A stretch of 64,000 bases of DNA from Lentimicrobium sp. (GTDB lineage: Bacteria; Bacteroidota; Bacteroidia; Bacteroidales; Lentimicrobiaceae): assembly GCA_024709105.1 (NCBI GenBank), contig JANJXJ010000122.1:33468-97467 (forward strand). Reading direction: 5' to 3'. The notes under the pieces were generated by a model, which saw only the letters and a program-made list of their open reading frames with translations, was not told where the DNA came from and did no database searches. A program made the position numbers and the translations under genes. The number at the start of each line of letters is the position of its first letter. Positions within the stretch are counted from its first letter, which is position 1. This document shows positions 16,993 through 24,928 of the stretch, one piece after another.

Positions 16993-17958
16993 TCAGTTTG
17001 TAAATACAAGCAAATAGGTAGTATAGGCAACAAACATAAGGAAAAGGAAAATTCCCTGATTTCTGTTGATTTGCTTCTGTTTGCCAATGAATAGAAAAGC
17101 AAACATGACCAGGCTTGCAACGAGTAAGAACAAAAGATCAAAGTTTGATTTAATATTGAAAGGAATAGGCCTTATGGTGGCACTGACACCAAGTACAAAG
17201 AAGATGTTAAAAATGTTTGACCCAACCACATTGCCGATAGCAATATCTGATTTTTTTCGGGTAGCAGCTACTATTGATGTAGCAAGTTCGGGCAGTGATG
17301 TTCCTGCTGCCACAACGGTTAAACCAATAACTGCTTCACTCATCCCCAGCATTTTGGCAATATCAACTGCTCCTTCAACTAAAAACTTACCACCAAAAAA
17401 TAAACCAGTTAATCCGCCAATTACAAAGATTATTGATTTTAGAACTCCCATTTTTTTCGAAGCTTCAACTTCCTCATGCAATGGTCCTGAAGATTTTGCA
17501 AGAGCAAAAGTATAGGCTAGAAAAATGGAGAAGAAGCTCAGCAGCACCAGCCCGTCAATTCTTGATATTTCAGCACGTGAGTAGCCATCCAGAATTATAT
17601 CATTGGCCATTAATCCCATCACAATCACAGCTAGTATGCTAAAAGGTATTTCTTTCCATACAGTAGTGCTTTTAACAACGATTGGGCTGATTGCGGCTGT
17701 TAAACCAAGAATAACCAGCAAGTTGAATATATTGCTGCCAACCACATTCCCTATTGCAATATCTGTATTACCATTGATTGAAGCAAAAAGATTCACGATC
17801 AGCTCAGGAGATGAGGTGCCAAATGCTACCACGGTGAGTCCTATCACAAGGTCAGATACATTTAACCGCTGTGCAAGGCTTGAAGATCCATCAATTAACC
17901 AGTTTGAAGCATAAACCAATAGAACAAGACCAACAATGAAAAGGAAAAGGCTGAGCAT
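16993..17958 (-). CDS. Na+/Ca2+ antiporter, CaCA family (YrbG-like)
   Basis: This protein of about 321 residues in the inner membrane has ten hydrophobic helices in two inverted repeats. Each half carries the alpha-repeat signature: VVAFGTSSPELIVN with NVVGSNIFN, and VVAAGTSLPELATS with NVVGSNIFN. It exchanges Ca2+ for Na+ or H+. An ATG at 17982 would add eight residues but lies inside a -7 box (17980-17987), so I choose the ATG at 17958, MLSLFLFIVG. It is a single gene with no regulatory ligand domain visible. Confidence 0.9.
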   Translation of the reverse strand: MLSLFLFIVGLVLLVYASNWLIDGSSSLAQRLNVSDLVIGLTVVAFGTSSPELIVNLFASINGNTDIAIGNVVGSNIFNLLVILGLTAAISPIVVKSTTVWKEIPFSILAVIVMGLMANDIILDGYSRAEISRIDGLVLLSFFSIFLAYTFALAKSSGPLHEEVEASKKMGVLKSIIFVIGGLTGLFFGGKFLVEGAVDIAKMLGMSEAVIGLTVVAAGTSLPELATSIVAATRKKSDIAIGNVVGSNIFNIFFVLGVSATIRPIPFNIKSNFDLLFLLVASLVMFAFLFIGKQKQINRNQGIFLFLMFVAYTTYLLVFTN

Positions 17959-17979
17959 ATTTTTATTTATTAGTTGATG

Positions 17980-17987
17980 CAAAATTA
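17980..17987 (-). promoter_or_regulatory. -7 promoter element of the antiporter gene
   Basis: TAATTTTG on the minus strand matches TAnnTTTG and overlaps the upstream in-frame ATG, which argues for the internal start at 17958. No clear -33 element is seen. Confidence 0.45.
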
Positions 17988-18031
17988 GTGCAGATTTTGC
18001 TTTTATTTGAAATTTTCTGCTTAAACAGGGC

Positions 18032-18580
18032 TTAAATCAGAATGTAGTTCAGAATTTCTTCAATTTCGAAATCTTCTTCTCCATTAATTATGAGGGTATT
18101 TTTCAACTCCTGAGGCAACTGACCATACTTTTGATAGCTTTGCCAGATATGATCAATATACCATTCGGGTTCTTTACCCCACCTATGGTCTTTTCTTTTC
18201 CTCTTTCTGAATTCAGCTTCAGATAAGGTAATAAAAATGGTTTTGTCAAAATACTCATAAATACTTTTCTTGTTGAATACCAATAGTCCTTCCACAATTA
18301 CAGTAGACATGGTATTTCCTGCTCTGTTCATTTCAGATTTAAGTGACTGCCAATCAATAGCCTCTGGCCTTTCCCAGTCTGTATGCCCCTTTATTTCAGG
18401 AATATCACTTTCGACAGGCACATACAAATCCTGACTGATAAGTACTGAATTCGAAATATTCTGAGCTAAAATCTGACCTAGAAAAGTTTTTCCGGAACGA
18501 CTAACACCTCCAATTCCAATAAATCTGGCAAGAGGTTTTGAAAATTCAAATTCATTTTGTGCAGTAAGAAAATTGTCCAT
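18032..18580 (-). CDS. P-loop kinase, uridine/nicotinamide-riboside-kinase-like
   Basis: This protein of about 182 residues has a Walker A motif GVSRSGKT near its N-terminus. This is followed by a substrate-side ISQDLYVP, the acidic WERPEAIDW and a lid RKRKRKDHRWGKEP. The arrangement fits small nucleoside kinases of the uridine kinase or nicotinamide riboside kinase type, which use ATP to phosphorylate the ribose 5'-hydroxyl. A TTG at 18604 overlaps the -7 box TAGGTTTG (18602-18609), so the ATG at 18580 (MDNFLTAQ) is preferred. It is a single gene. The exact substrate cannot be read from the sequence, and the NAD salvage link is only a possibility. Confidence 0.75.
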   Translation of the reverse strand: MDNFLTAQNEFEFSKPLARFIGIGGVSRSGKTFLGQILAQNISNSVLISQDLYVPVESDIPEIKGHTDWERPEAIDWQSLKSEMNRAGNTMSTVIVEGLLVFNKKSIYEYFDKTIFITLSEAEFRKRKRKDHRWGKEPEWYIDHIWQSYQKYGQLPQELKNTLIINGEEDFEIEEILNYILI

Positions 18581-18601
18581 TTTTAGTTCATTAACCGGGA
18601 G

Positions 18602-18609
18602 CAAACCTA
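18602..18609 (-). promoter_or_regulatory. -7 promoter element of the P-loop kinase gene
   Basis: TAGGTTTG on the minus strand matches TAnnTTTG, 22 bp ahead of the chosen start codon. Confidence 0.45.
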
Positions 18610-18743
18610 ATACTTTATCGCAAAATCTATATCATAACAAATAATTTTGCCAATAGTTTCTCAACTCGAAATACAAGAATGGCTGATAATCAGTAAATAA
18701 AATGAGAGTCGCAGAATAATTTTAAAAAAAGTGCTTTCGAGTG

Positions 18744-18773
18744 TTGCTTGAATAAAAAATAGTTATACATTTG
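18744..18773 (+). promoter_or_regulatory. Promoter of the tRNA-Leu genes
   Basis: TTG (18744-18746), a 19-bp spacer and TACATTTG (18766-18773) form a strong Bacteroidota promoter ending 11 bp before the first tRNA. Confidence 0.7.
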
Positions 18774-18784
18774 CACACTCATTT

Positions 18785-18868
18785 GCCCAGGTGGTGGAAT
18801 TGGTAGACACGCCAGCTTGAGGGGCTGGTGTCCTTAAGGACGTGCAAGTTCGAGTCTTGTCCTGGGCA
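18785..18868 (+). tRNA. tRNA-Leu (anticodon GAG)
   Basis: This 84-nt class II tRNA has a perfect 7-bp acceptor stem, GCCCAGG with CCTGGGC. The anticodon stem CCAGC/GCTGG surrounds the loop TTGAGGG with anticodon GAG, the T loop is TTCGAGT, and the long variable arm is built on GTCC-TTAA-GGAC. It reads CUC and CUU codons. The discriminator is A and the CCA end is not encoded. Confidence 0.95.
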
Positions 18869-18889
18869 CAAATCCGAGTCAGTTCGGTA

Positions 18890-18913
18890 GCAGTCGGCAG
18901 ACTGCATTTTTTT
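18890..18913 (+). terminator. Terminator-like hairpin between the two tRNA-Leu genes
   Basis: GCAGTC and GACTGC form a 6-bp stem with loop GGCA, followed by A and seven T. It lies between the tRNAs, with only 13 bp left before the second one. It may act as a partial terminator or as a processing signal. Confidence 0.55.
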
Positions 18914-18926
18914 ATCAGTTAATTGC

Positions 18927-19010
18927 GCCCGGATGGCGGAATTGGTAGACGCGCTAGTTTCAGGGACTAGTGTACGTACGTACGTGCAGGTTCGAGTCCT
19001 GTTCCGGGCA
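18927..19010 (+). tRNA. tRNA-Leu (anticodon CAG)
   Basis: This 84-nt class II tRNA has acceptor stem GCCCGGA with TCCGGGC. The anticodon stem CTAGT/ACTAG holds the loop TTCAGGG with anticodon CAG, which reads CUG. The variable arm is a run of GTAC tetranucleotides (18972-18985) that still folds into a perfect stem. CCA is not encoded. No room for a separate promoter is seen upstream, so it is probably co-transcribed with the GAG tRNA. Confidence 0.95.
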
Positions 19011-19016
19011 CAATCG

Positions 19017-19043
19017 GCCTCCTTTCAGGAGGCTTTTTTTTTT
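19017..19043 (+). terminator. Intrinsic terminator after the tRNA-Leu pair
   Basis: GCCTCCT (19017-19023) pairs with AGGAGGC (19027-19033) across a 3-nt loop, followed by ten T. It is a textbook rho-independent terminator. Confidence 0.92.
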
Positions 19044-19095
19044 ATCCGGATTAATCCTCATCATATTTTTTTACTTCTTCAGGTATTGCAATATC

Positions 19096-20208
19096 ATGAC
19101 TGTTAGTAACTTGCCTATTGGCTGCGTTGAAGAATGCAGGGGTTGTGGCCATCGCCATATGACAATGGACGAAAGCATTAGTCAAAAGAAATGCTTCCTG
19201 TCGAAGAAACTGACAAAATGGAGTGAACTCATAGAAGAGGTCAGAACGGTAGCTTCTGCCAGCAGATCAGGATATCGTGATAAAGTAAATCTTGCCATGC
19301 GATGGAATGGATTTGCATGGGAAACAGGAACGCTAAGGCGTGATGAACTGATACCAATTCCCAATTGTCCGGTGCATAAACCTTATGTTAATGAATTAAT
19401 CGGCCTTTTTAATTCAGCGCTTCCTCAATACTCCGAAATACAGGCAGTCAGGTACGTTCAAACTGGTAAACAACTGACTCTGGTAGTAAAAAACCGTCAG
19501 TTACCTGATTTTTATACATGGTTGAGCCCTGAATTCACCGAAAGACTTACATCTCTTGGTGTTGAAGGCTTATGGCTGCATATGTTCCCCTCAAGCGGAA
19601 AAAAGGTTTTTGGAAAAGGTGGATGGCATTTAATTTGGGGAAAGGAAGCTTCGCAGGACGAATCAGGGCTTTGGTATGGGCCGGCTGCTTTTCAGCAATT
19701 GTTGCCTTCGTTAGCTTCAGATGCCCTGGAAACCGCATTTGAATTTTTAAGACCAGATGTAAATTCGGCTCTCATTGAAATGTATTGTGGAACAGGAATG
19801 GGATTAAAAAAATGGACAGGGGCCGGAGCTAAAGTCCTGGGAATTGAGATTTCGGCAGAAGCCCTTCGTTTGGCGGTATTGAATGCACCTGAAGCAATCA
19901 CCCTTACTGGTAGCTGCAGGCATCGTCTGCCTCAGATGGAAGAGTGGCTTCTTGATGATAAAGCTGAATATGACAGGCTTTTATATGTAAATCCACCCCG
20001 CACAGGCCTCGAAGATGGGATTGCTGACTGGATTACTTCTTTTATGAAACCATCGCGTATGGCATACCTTTCATGCAGTGCCGGAACCCTGAACAGGGAT
20101 CTTTCAATTCTTTGCAGTACTGGATATTTGGTTGAAAGGATAATTCCGTTTGATTTTTTCCCTCAAACCATTCATATTGAAAGTCTGGTTTTATTAAGCC
20201 GTATTTAA
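19096..20208 (+). CDS. RNA (uracil-C5) methyltransferase, TrmA/RlmC family
   Basis: This 370-residue SAM enzyme has four N-terminal cysteines (C10, C14, C17, C33) suited to a 4Fe-4S cluster, then GYRDKVNLA and PNCPVHKP. The SAM loop is EMYCGTGMGLKKW, followed by NPPRTGLEDGI and the nucleophile loop LSCSAGTLNRDL with the catalytic Cys. It closes with DFFPQTIHIESLVLL. The length and the lack of a TRAM domain fit RlmC, which makes m5U747 in 23S rRNA, better than RlmD; the target is inferred. The ATG at 19096 is chosen because upstream codons in this frame run into the tRNA. Its stop overlaps the lipase stop by 4 bp. Confidence 0.88.
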   Translation: MTVSNLPIGCVEECRGCGHRHMTMDESISQKKCFLSKKLTKWSELIEEVRTVASASRSGYRDKVNLAMRWNGFAWETGTLRRDELIPIPNCPVHKPYVNELIGLFNSALPQYSEIQAVRYVQTGKQLTLVVKNRQLPDFYTWLSPEFTERLTSLGVEGLWLHMFPSSGKKVFGKGGWHLIWGKEASQDESGLWYGPAAFQQLLPSLASDALETAFEFLRPDVNSALIEMYCGTGMGLKKWTGAGAKVLGIEISAEALRLAVLNAPEAITLTGSCRHRLPQMEEWLLDDKAEYDRLLYVNPPRTGLEDGIADWITSFMKPSRMAYLSCSAGTLNRDLSILCSTGYLVERIIPFDFFPQTIHIESLVLLSRI

Positions 20209-21320
20209 TCCTGAAGCTTTTCGAGTAAATACAGATAAGGCGTGGTCATGTGATGGATAAAAATGTTCTCTCCCTTATCCGGAAATACCTGATAATAAAC
20301 ATCATCGGCATAAAGTACTATGGTTCGGCCAGTCCTTGCATAATTGCTGGTATTTGAGAAGTCGGGTATTTGAAGTTCGGGATGAACTTTAGCCGCCATT
20401 TTTCCTGTGAAATTTCCAAGGTATTTCCTGTAATTTTTTACCGCCTTCCGGGGATGTCTGTCGAGTTTTCTGTAAGCAATCTTCATAGCTGTTCTCACCG
20501 GAAACTTTTGTTTTTTAATTGTTTCTGAGGCATTTCTGAAAGGATTCAGGGGATTAAAATCATCTGTGGTTTGAACCGAGAGCGGAGTTTCAGGCACCCA
20601 ATCTGCTGAATTTACAACATTGAATGCATAACCATTTTGTGTAAGGCTCTCATAATCATATGCATAATACAAATTCCCGGGCTTAGGGGCAGCACTTGAA
20701 TACGTTTTAAATACAATGTCCTGAGGGATTTTACCATCTTTTTGCAAATGCCGCACCCATGAAGTTATTAAAAATGAGATAGCACCTCCCTGACTGTGGC
20801 CGGTTATTATGAAATCGCGGTACCCGGCTTTGTAGCAGGAGTCTATTTTGGGAAGAATGGTTTGCATCAGAAAAGCCGAAGCAATTGTCCAGCCGGAATG
20901 AACTGCTGCCCGGGGATTATCGGAAAGTAAATAGTCAACCTCAATATCATTGTTAAGTTTAATGGTGCCCTGTGCCGGAATCATGGCTGCATAGAAGTTC
21001 TCAAGCCAGCTGATCTGATTGGGAGTTGTGCCTCTGATGCTGATGGCTGCCACTTTTTTATCGCTCACCCATAAATCCCAGCGATTATCAAGCCCGGTAA
21101 CCTGCGAACGATAGGCCAGTTTAAACTCTTTTGGAACCATTCTTTTACTTACAAACGGAGTATCAGATACCGAATGAGCCATTTTAAGCACCTCAATATA
21201 TTCAGATTTCTCAAATCCGGGTTTTAATACCTGCGCCGATGCTTCATTTGTAAAAAATAAAAAAGCCAATGAGCCCCAAAACAGATTGATCAGCGATTTT
21301 TTAAATGTTACTTTGTCCAT
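20205..21320 (-). CDS. Exported class 3 lipase
   Basis: This 371-residue protein has a signal peptide (1-30, ending ASAQ) and an alpha/beta-hydrolase of the lipase class 3 type. The nucleophile elbow is GHSQGG with Ser176 (FIITGHSQGGAIS). The oxyanion region ISIRGT (94-99) and a late acidic residue and His complete the fold. It probably hydrolyses acylglycerols or phospholipids in the periplasm or at the outer membrane. There is no T9SS tail, unlike the neighbouring esterase. The downstream methyltransferase is convergent and the stops overlap. The -7 box TACCTTTG lies at 21354-21361. Confidence 0.85.
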   Translation of the reverse strand: MDKVTFKKSLINLFWGSLAFLFFTNEASAQVLKPGFEKSEYIEVLKMAHSVSDTPFVSKRMVPKEFKLAYRSQVTGLDNRWDLWVSDKKVAAISIRGTTPNQISWLENFYAAMIPAQGTIKLNNDIEVDYLLSDNPRAAVHSGWTIASAFLMQTILPKIDSCYKAGYRDFIITGHSQGGAISFLITSWVRHLQKDGKIPQDIVFKTYSSAAPKPGNLYYAYDYESLTQNGYAFNVVNSADWVPETPLSVQTTDDFNPLNPFRNASETIKKQKFPVRTAMKIAYRKLDRHPRKAVKNYRKYLGNFTGKMAAKVHPELQIPDFSNTSNYARTGRTIVLYADDVYYQVFPDKGENIFIHHMTTPYLYLLEKLQD

Positions 21321-21353
21321 GTTAATATTTTTAATCAGTTTTATTTAAGAAAA

Positions 21354-21407
21354 CAAAGGTAATTCGTTTTTTTGATTGAAATAAGTAACATATTTCAGGT
21401 AATTTTG
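21354..21407. promoter_or_regulatory. Divergent promoters of the lipase and the secreted esterase
   Basis: On the minus strand TACCTTTG (21361-21354) serves the lipase. On the plus strand TTG (21376-21378), a 21-bp spacer and TAATTTTG (21400-21407) serve the esterase. The inverted repeat TCAGGT/ACCTGA brackets the second -7 box and could be an operator. Confidence 0.55.
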
Positions 21408-21432
21408 TTACACCTGATCAATTACTAATGAC

Positions 21433-22554
21433 ATGAAAAAATATCTTTTTATTCTCCTTGCTGCTTTCCAGACTACAGCCACATTCAGCCAATTGATAAA
21501 CGGAAGCTTTCAATTTGATGGTTTGATGCGTACCTATAATGTTTACTTGCCTGCTGATTATCAGCCTGGTAATTCTTTACCTCTGATTCTGGCCTTGCAT
21601 GGTTACACACAAACTGGTCAATCAATGATGACCTTCAGTGGTTTCAACCAGGTTGCTGATACTGCAGGGTTTGTTGTTGTTTATCCGGATGGCATTGGGA
21701 ATGCCTGGAATGTTGGATTTTCAGGAGGCTCAACTGCTGACGACGTTGGGTTTCTGCTGGCACTTACTGATACTTTACATCAAAGGTATAATATTGACTA
21801 TTCGAGAGTTTATGCAACAGGTTTCTCAAATGGCGGATTTATGAGCTATCGCCTGGCTTGCGAAACGCCTGACAGAATAGCAGCAATTGCACCGGTGGCG
21901 GGTACTATGACAGTAGAGTCTGCTGCTTCTTGTGCACCGGGGCTGAGTGTGCCGGTTTTACATATCCATGGCACCTCTGATTTTGTTGTATCATACAATG
22001 GTGGCTTTGGTAATCTTTCTGTTGATCAGGTGATTAATCTCTGGAATGGCTTTAATCAATGTCCGGTGCAGCCAACAATAGAGAATCTTCCCGATATTGT
22101 TGCCGAAGGCTCAACCGTGCAGCGCTACACATGGTCTCCCTGCAGCGATGACTCCAGGGTGGTATTGCTTAAAGTCATCAATGGAGGGCATACCTGGCCC
22201 GGATCGGTGGGTGTGACAGGGATTGGTATTACAAACAGAGATATCAATGCCAGTTCTGAAATATGGAATTTTGTGAAAGACTTTTCCAGACCATTGATAA
22301 CTTCAGCTTATGCAGTATTACCCAGTCAAACCCTGGTATATCCAAATCCTCTGACAGGAAATCTGCTTCGAATCAATTCAGCCGATAACTGGCAAACCGC
22401 AGAATTTTTCGATGTTTCAGGAAGAGAAATATTTGAACAGGATATTTCAGAGAACTCACTAATACAGGTTCCTTATCTCGAGGCTGGAATTTATTTTCTG
22501 ATTCTGAAAAATGAAAAAAAACGGGAAATCATTAAGCTGATTTCCCGAAATTAA
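21433..22554 (+). CDS. Secreted polyhydroxybutyrate-depolymerase/feruloyl-esterase-like hydrolase with T9SS tail
   Basis: This 373-residue protein has a signal peptide (1-19), a CE1/LpqC-type alpha/beta-hydrolase and a type A T9SS sorting domain (about 300-373, VYPNPLTGN...GIYFLIL). The nucleophile is in ATGFSNGGFMS, the acid in HGTSDFVV and the His in NGGHTWPGS. Such enzymes cleave esters in plant cell-wall phenolics or polyhydroxyalkanoates. The T9SS tail sends the enzyme to the cell surface or outside. The last codons also encode, on the other strand, the terminator of the HexNAc operon. Confidence 0.88.
   Translation: MKKYLFILLAAFQTTATFSQLINGSFQFDGLMRTYNVYLPADYQPGNSLPLILALHGYTQTGQSMMTFSGFNQVADTAGFVVVYPDGIGNAWNVGFSGGSTADDVGFLLALTDTLHQRYNIDYSRVYATGFSNGGFMSYRLACETPDRIAAIAPVAGTMTVESAASCAPGLSVPVLHIHGTSDFVVSYNGGFGNLSVDQVINLWNGFNQCPVQPTIENLPDIVAEGSTVQRYTWSPCSDDSRVVLLKVINGGHTWPGSVGVTGIGITNRDINASSEIWNFVKDFSRPLITSAYAVLPSQTLVYPNPLTGNLLRINSADNWQTAEFFDVSGREIFEQDISENSLIQVPYLEAGIYFLILKNEKKREIIKLISRN
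22514..22547 (-). terminator. Terminator of the HexNAc operon, embedded in the opposite-strand esterase gene
   Basis: CGGGAAATCA (22522-22531) and TGATTTCCCG (22538-22547) form a perfect 10-bp stem with a 6-nt loop. On the minus strand it is followed by eight T (22521-22514). It lies 25-58 bp past the GH20 stop. Confidence 0.85.
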
Positions 22555-22571
22555 GTTGGATTTGTGCTGTA

Positions 22572-24917
22572 TTACAACTCAGTGTTTACCAATGCTTCAT
22601 CAACAAATAGCCAGGCTTTGTTGCCTTCTCCCGGATGGCCTTTGGGGCAATCTCCGATATTTTTGGCAATGATGTGAATGTACCTTGCCTTCTTTTGGAT
22701 ATTCACCACTGAATACAGTATTGCCCGGGGCTCTGACGGAGTAATTATATCAGGTGCAATTCCTTCAGAATCAAAAAAGTTGAGTCCATCTTCCGAAAGT
22801 TTTATATCCACTGCCGAAGGCATAAAGATCCAGTTTCCGGGATTGTGAAGTAGCCCGATACTTACATTCTGAATATCCTTCAGACTTCCCAAATCAATAA
22901 TCAGGTCAACATTTTCGCCCAAAAATCCCAGCCAGTCGTTTATAAGAGAATTGGCATCACCTCTCAGGCCATCGGTTAGGCTTACTGCTCCGTTTGCCTG
23001 ATAGCGATGATCATACAAGGTATTAATCAGAGGTTGGATGCCAAATGCTTCATTGAACCATATTTTTCGTTCAGTAGTTTTTAGAGGGCCTCCGCTTTTG
23101 TTGTCAAGCCAGGCTTTTATGGTAGTAACTGAATTAATTTCAACGGGAGAATTGTAAATTTTTGGGCTGCTGGCTCCTTTGTTATCGCTGTATGAATATT
23201 GAATTGCAGCGCCAGGAAGGTCAGACTTAAGTTCAGCTTTCAATTTGCCGGTGGTTTCATCTTTTATCATGCCAATTTCCACACCAAAGGCACTTTTACT
23301 GTAGTTTACATTCTTGATATCTAGTCGTTTCAGGTTAATTACCAGTCTGCTTACAAAGTTTTCCCAGTTTCGTGACTCGCGCGGCGACCAGTTAACTTCA
23401 GCCAGGGCAATAGCGCGTGGATAAGCCATGTATTCAACATGAGTTGAAGTTTTCATGTACTCAGTCCACACATTTCCCTGCGAGCCCAATATATGTTTGC
23501 TTTCCTTCTCTGTAAGAACGTCTGGAACAGGCTCGTAACTGTAGGTCTTCTTTAATGTGGTGAACCCTCCGATTGCAAAAGGTTCGCCAGCAGGATTTGC
23601 CTGATAATGGTCAAAATAACAGTGACTTCCCGGAGTCATAACCACATCGTGTCCCATTTTTGCTGCCGCAATTCCACCTTCGGTGCCCCTCCACGACATT
23701 ACTGTTGCTCCCGGTGCAAGTCCGCCTTCAAGAATTTCATCCCAGCCAATAATTTGCCTGCCGTGTTTGTTCAGAAATTTTTCCATGCGGGTGATAAAAT
23801 AGCTCTGAAGTTCATGAGAATCCTTAAGGTTTTCATCTTTAATGCGTTGCTGGCATTTCTGGCAAACATCCCATCTGGTTTTGGGTGCTTCATCGCCACC
23901 AATGTGAATATATTTTGAAGGAAAAATATCCAATACCTCAGTAAGAACATCTTCAAGAAAATGGAAAACTTCATCATTGCCAGCACAAAATATATCATCA
24001 TGAACACCCCACATGGTCCACACTTCAAACGGACCACCCGTACAACTAAGATGTGGATATGCTGACAGCGCTGCCAGTGCATGGCCGGGCATTTCTATTT
24101 CGGGAATCACATTTACATACTTGCTGGCAGCATATTCAACTACCTCTCTGGCTTCTTCTTGTGTATAGAATCCTCCATAAAAAATATTGTCGTCTCCGGC
24201 ATTTTTGCCAATGGGCGTACTTTTGCGGAAAGCACCTATTTCGGTAAGCAGGGGATATTTTTTTATTTCCAGCCTCCATCCCTGATCTTCAGTAAGATGC
24301 CAGTGGAAATTGTTTACTTTATACATTGACATCAGGTCAATGTATTTTTTAATAAACTCTACAGGAAACATATGCCGGCCCACATCAAGATGCATTCCAC
24401 GATATGAAAACCGGGGGTAATCAATAATTTTACATGCCGGAACTTTAACTACTGACAATTCTTTTTTGTCATTGCCAGGGACAGGCATCAGCTGAATAAG
24501 GCTTTGAATTCCATAAAATATACCTTTTCCTGAGGTTGCTTTCAGCAATATCCCTTTTTTTGATACTTCCAGGATATATCCCTCGTTGTTGTTAATTTCG
24601 CTGTAATTGTCAATGCTTAGCAAAATACTTCCTGCCGGCTGGCTAGTTTCTGACAGTGTGGCAATTGCAAGCGGGGCAATGCCTAAATTACTGATAGCTT
24701 CGTTAAGGGTTGAGGCCAGTCTGGATAATTCTTTCGACGATGAGTTGGTCAGAATCAGAGTGCCGGGTTTAATGCTGAAAGAACCTTTAGCACTATGGAA
24801 GCTAACCGGGGCAGGGATTATACTGTGCATTGTTTTGCTGTCTTTAGCATGTGTATGAATTTGAATTACAGTCAAAATCAGCAAGACTGATGTTAAAATT
24901 CTCAAGTTTTTTTTCAT
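22572..24917 (-). CDS. Beta-N-acetylhexosaminidase, GH20
   Basis: This 781-residue exported enzyme has a signal peptide (1-24), a GH20b domain (about 33-165), a GH20 TIM barrel (168-515), a chitobiase-type C-terminal beta domain (about 560-630) and a discoidin-like F5/8 domain (640-781). The catalytic pair D342-E343 is in HIGGDEAPKTRW, and the sugar pocket is lined by GMHLDVGRH and WHLTEDQGW. It releases terminal GlcNAc or GalNAc by substrate-assisted catalysis, probably in the periplasm or at the surface. It is the last gene of the operon, 11 bp after the NahK-like kinase, and feeds the transporter and kinase encoded upstream. Confidence 0.95.
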   Translation of the reverse strand: MKKNLRILTSVLLILTVIQIHTHAKDSKTMHSIIPAPVSFHSAKGSFSIKPGTLILTNSSSKELSRLASTLNEAISNLGIAPLAIATLSETSQPAGSILLSIDNYSEINNNEGYILEVSKKGILLKATSGKGIFYGIQSLIQLMPVPGNDKKELSVVKVPACKIIDYPRFSYRGMHLDVGRHMFPVEFIKKYIDLMSMYKVNNFHWHLTEDQGWRLEIKKYPLLTEIGAFRKSTPIGKNAGDDNIFYGGFYTQEEAREVVEYAASKYVNVIPEIEMPGHALAALSAYPHLSCTGGPFEVWTMWGVHDDIFCAGNDEVFHFLEDVLTEVLDIFPSKYIHIGGDEAPKTRWDVCQKCQQRIKDENLKDSHELQSYFITRMEKFLNKHGRQIIGWDEILEGGLAPGATVMSWRGTEGGIAAAKMGHDVVMTPGSHCYFDHYQANPAGEPFAIGGFTTLKKTYSYEPVPDVLTEKESKHILGSQGNVWTEYMKTSTHVEYMAYPRAIALAEVNWSPRESRNWENFVSRLVINLKRLDIKNVNYSKSAFGVEIGMIKDETTGKLKAELKSDLPGAAIQYSYSDNKGASSPKIYNSPVEINSVTTIKAWLDNKSGGPLKTTERKIWFNEAFGIQPLINTLYDHRYQANGAVSLTDGLRGDANSLINDWLGFLGENVDLIIDLGSLKDIQNVSIGLLHNPGNWIFMPSAVDIKLSEDGLNFFDSEGIAPDIITPSEPRAILYSVVNIQKKARYIHIIAKNIGDCPKGHPGEGNKAWLFVDEALVNTEL

Positions 24918-24928
24918 TTGAAGATGTA

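Noticed and set aside
18970..19095. N-terminal extension of the RNA methyltransferase starting inside the tRNA-Leu(CAG) gene
   Set aside because: It would translate the tRNA and its terminator. The ATG at 19096 gives a product beginning just before the iron-sulfur cysteines.
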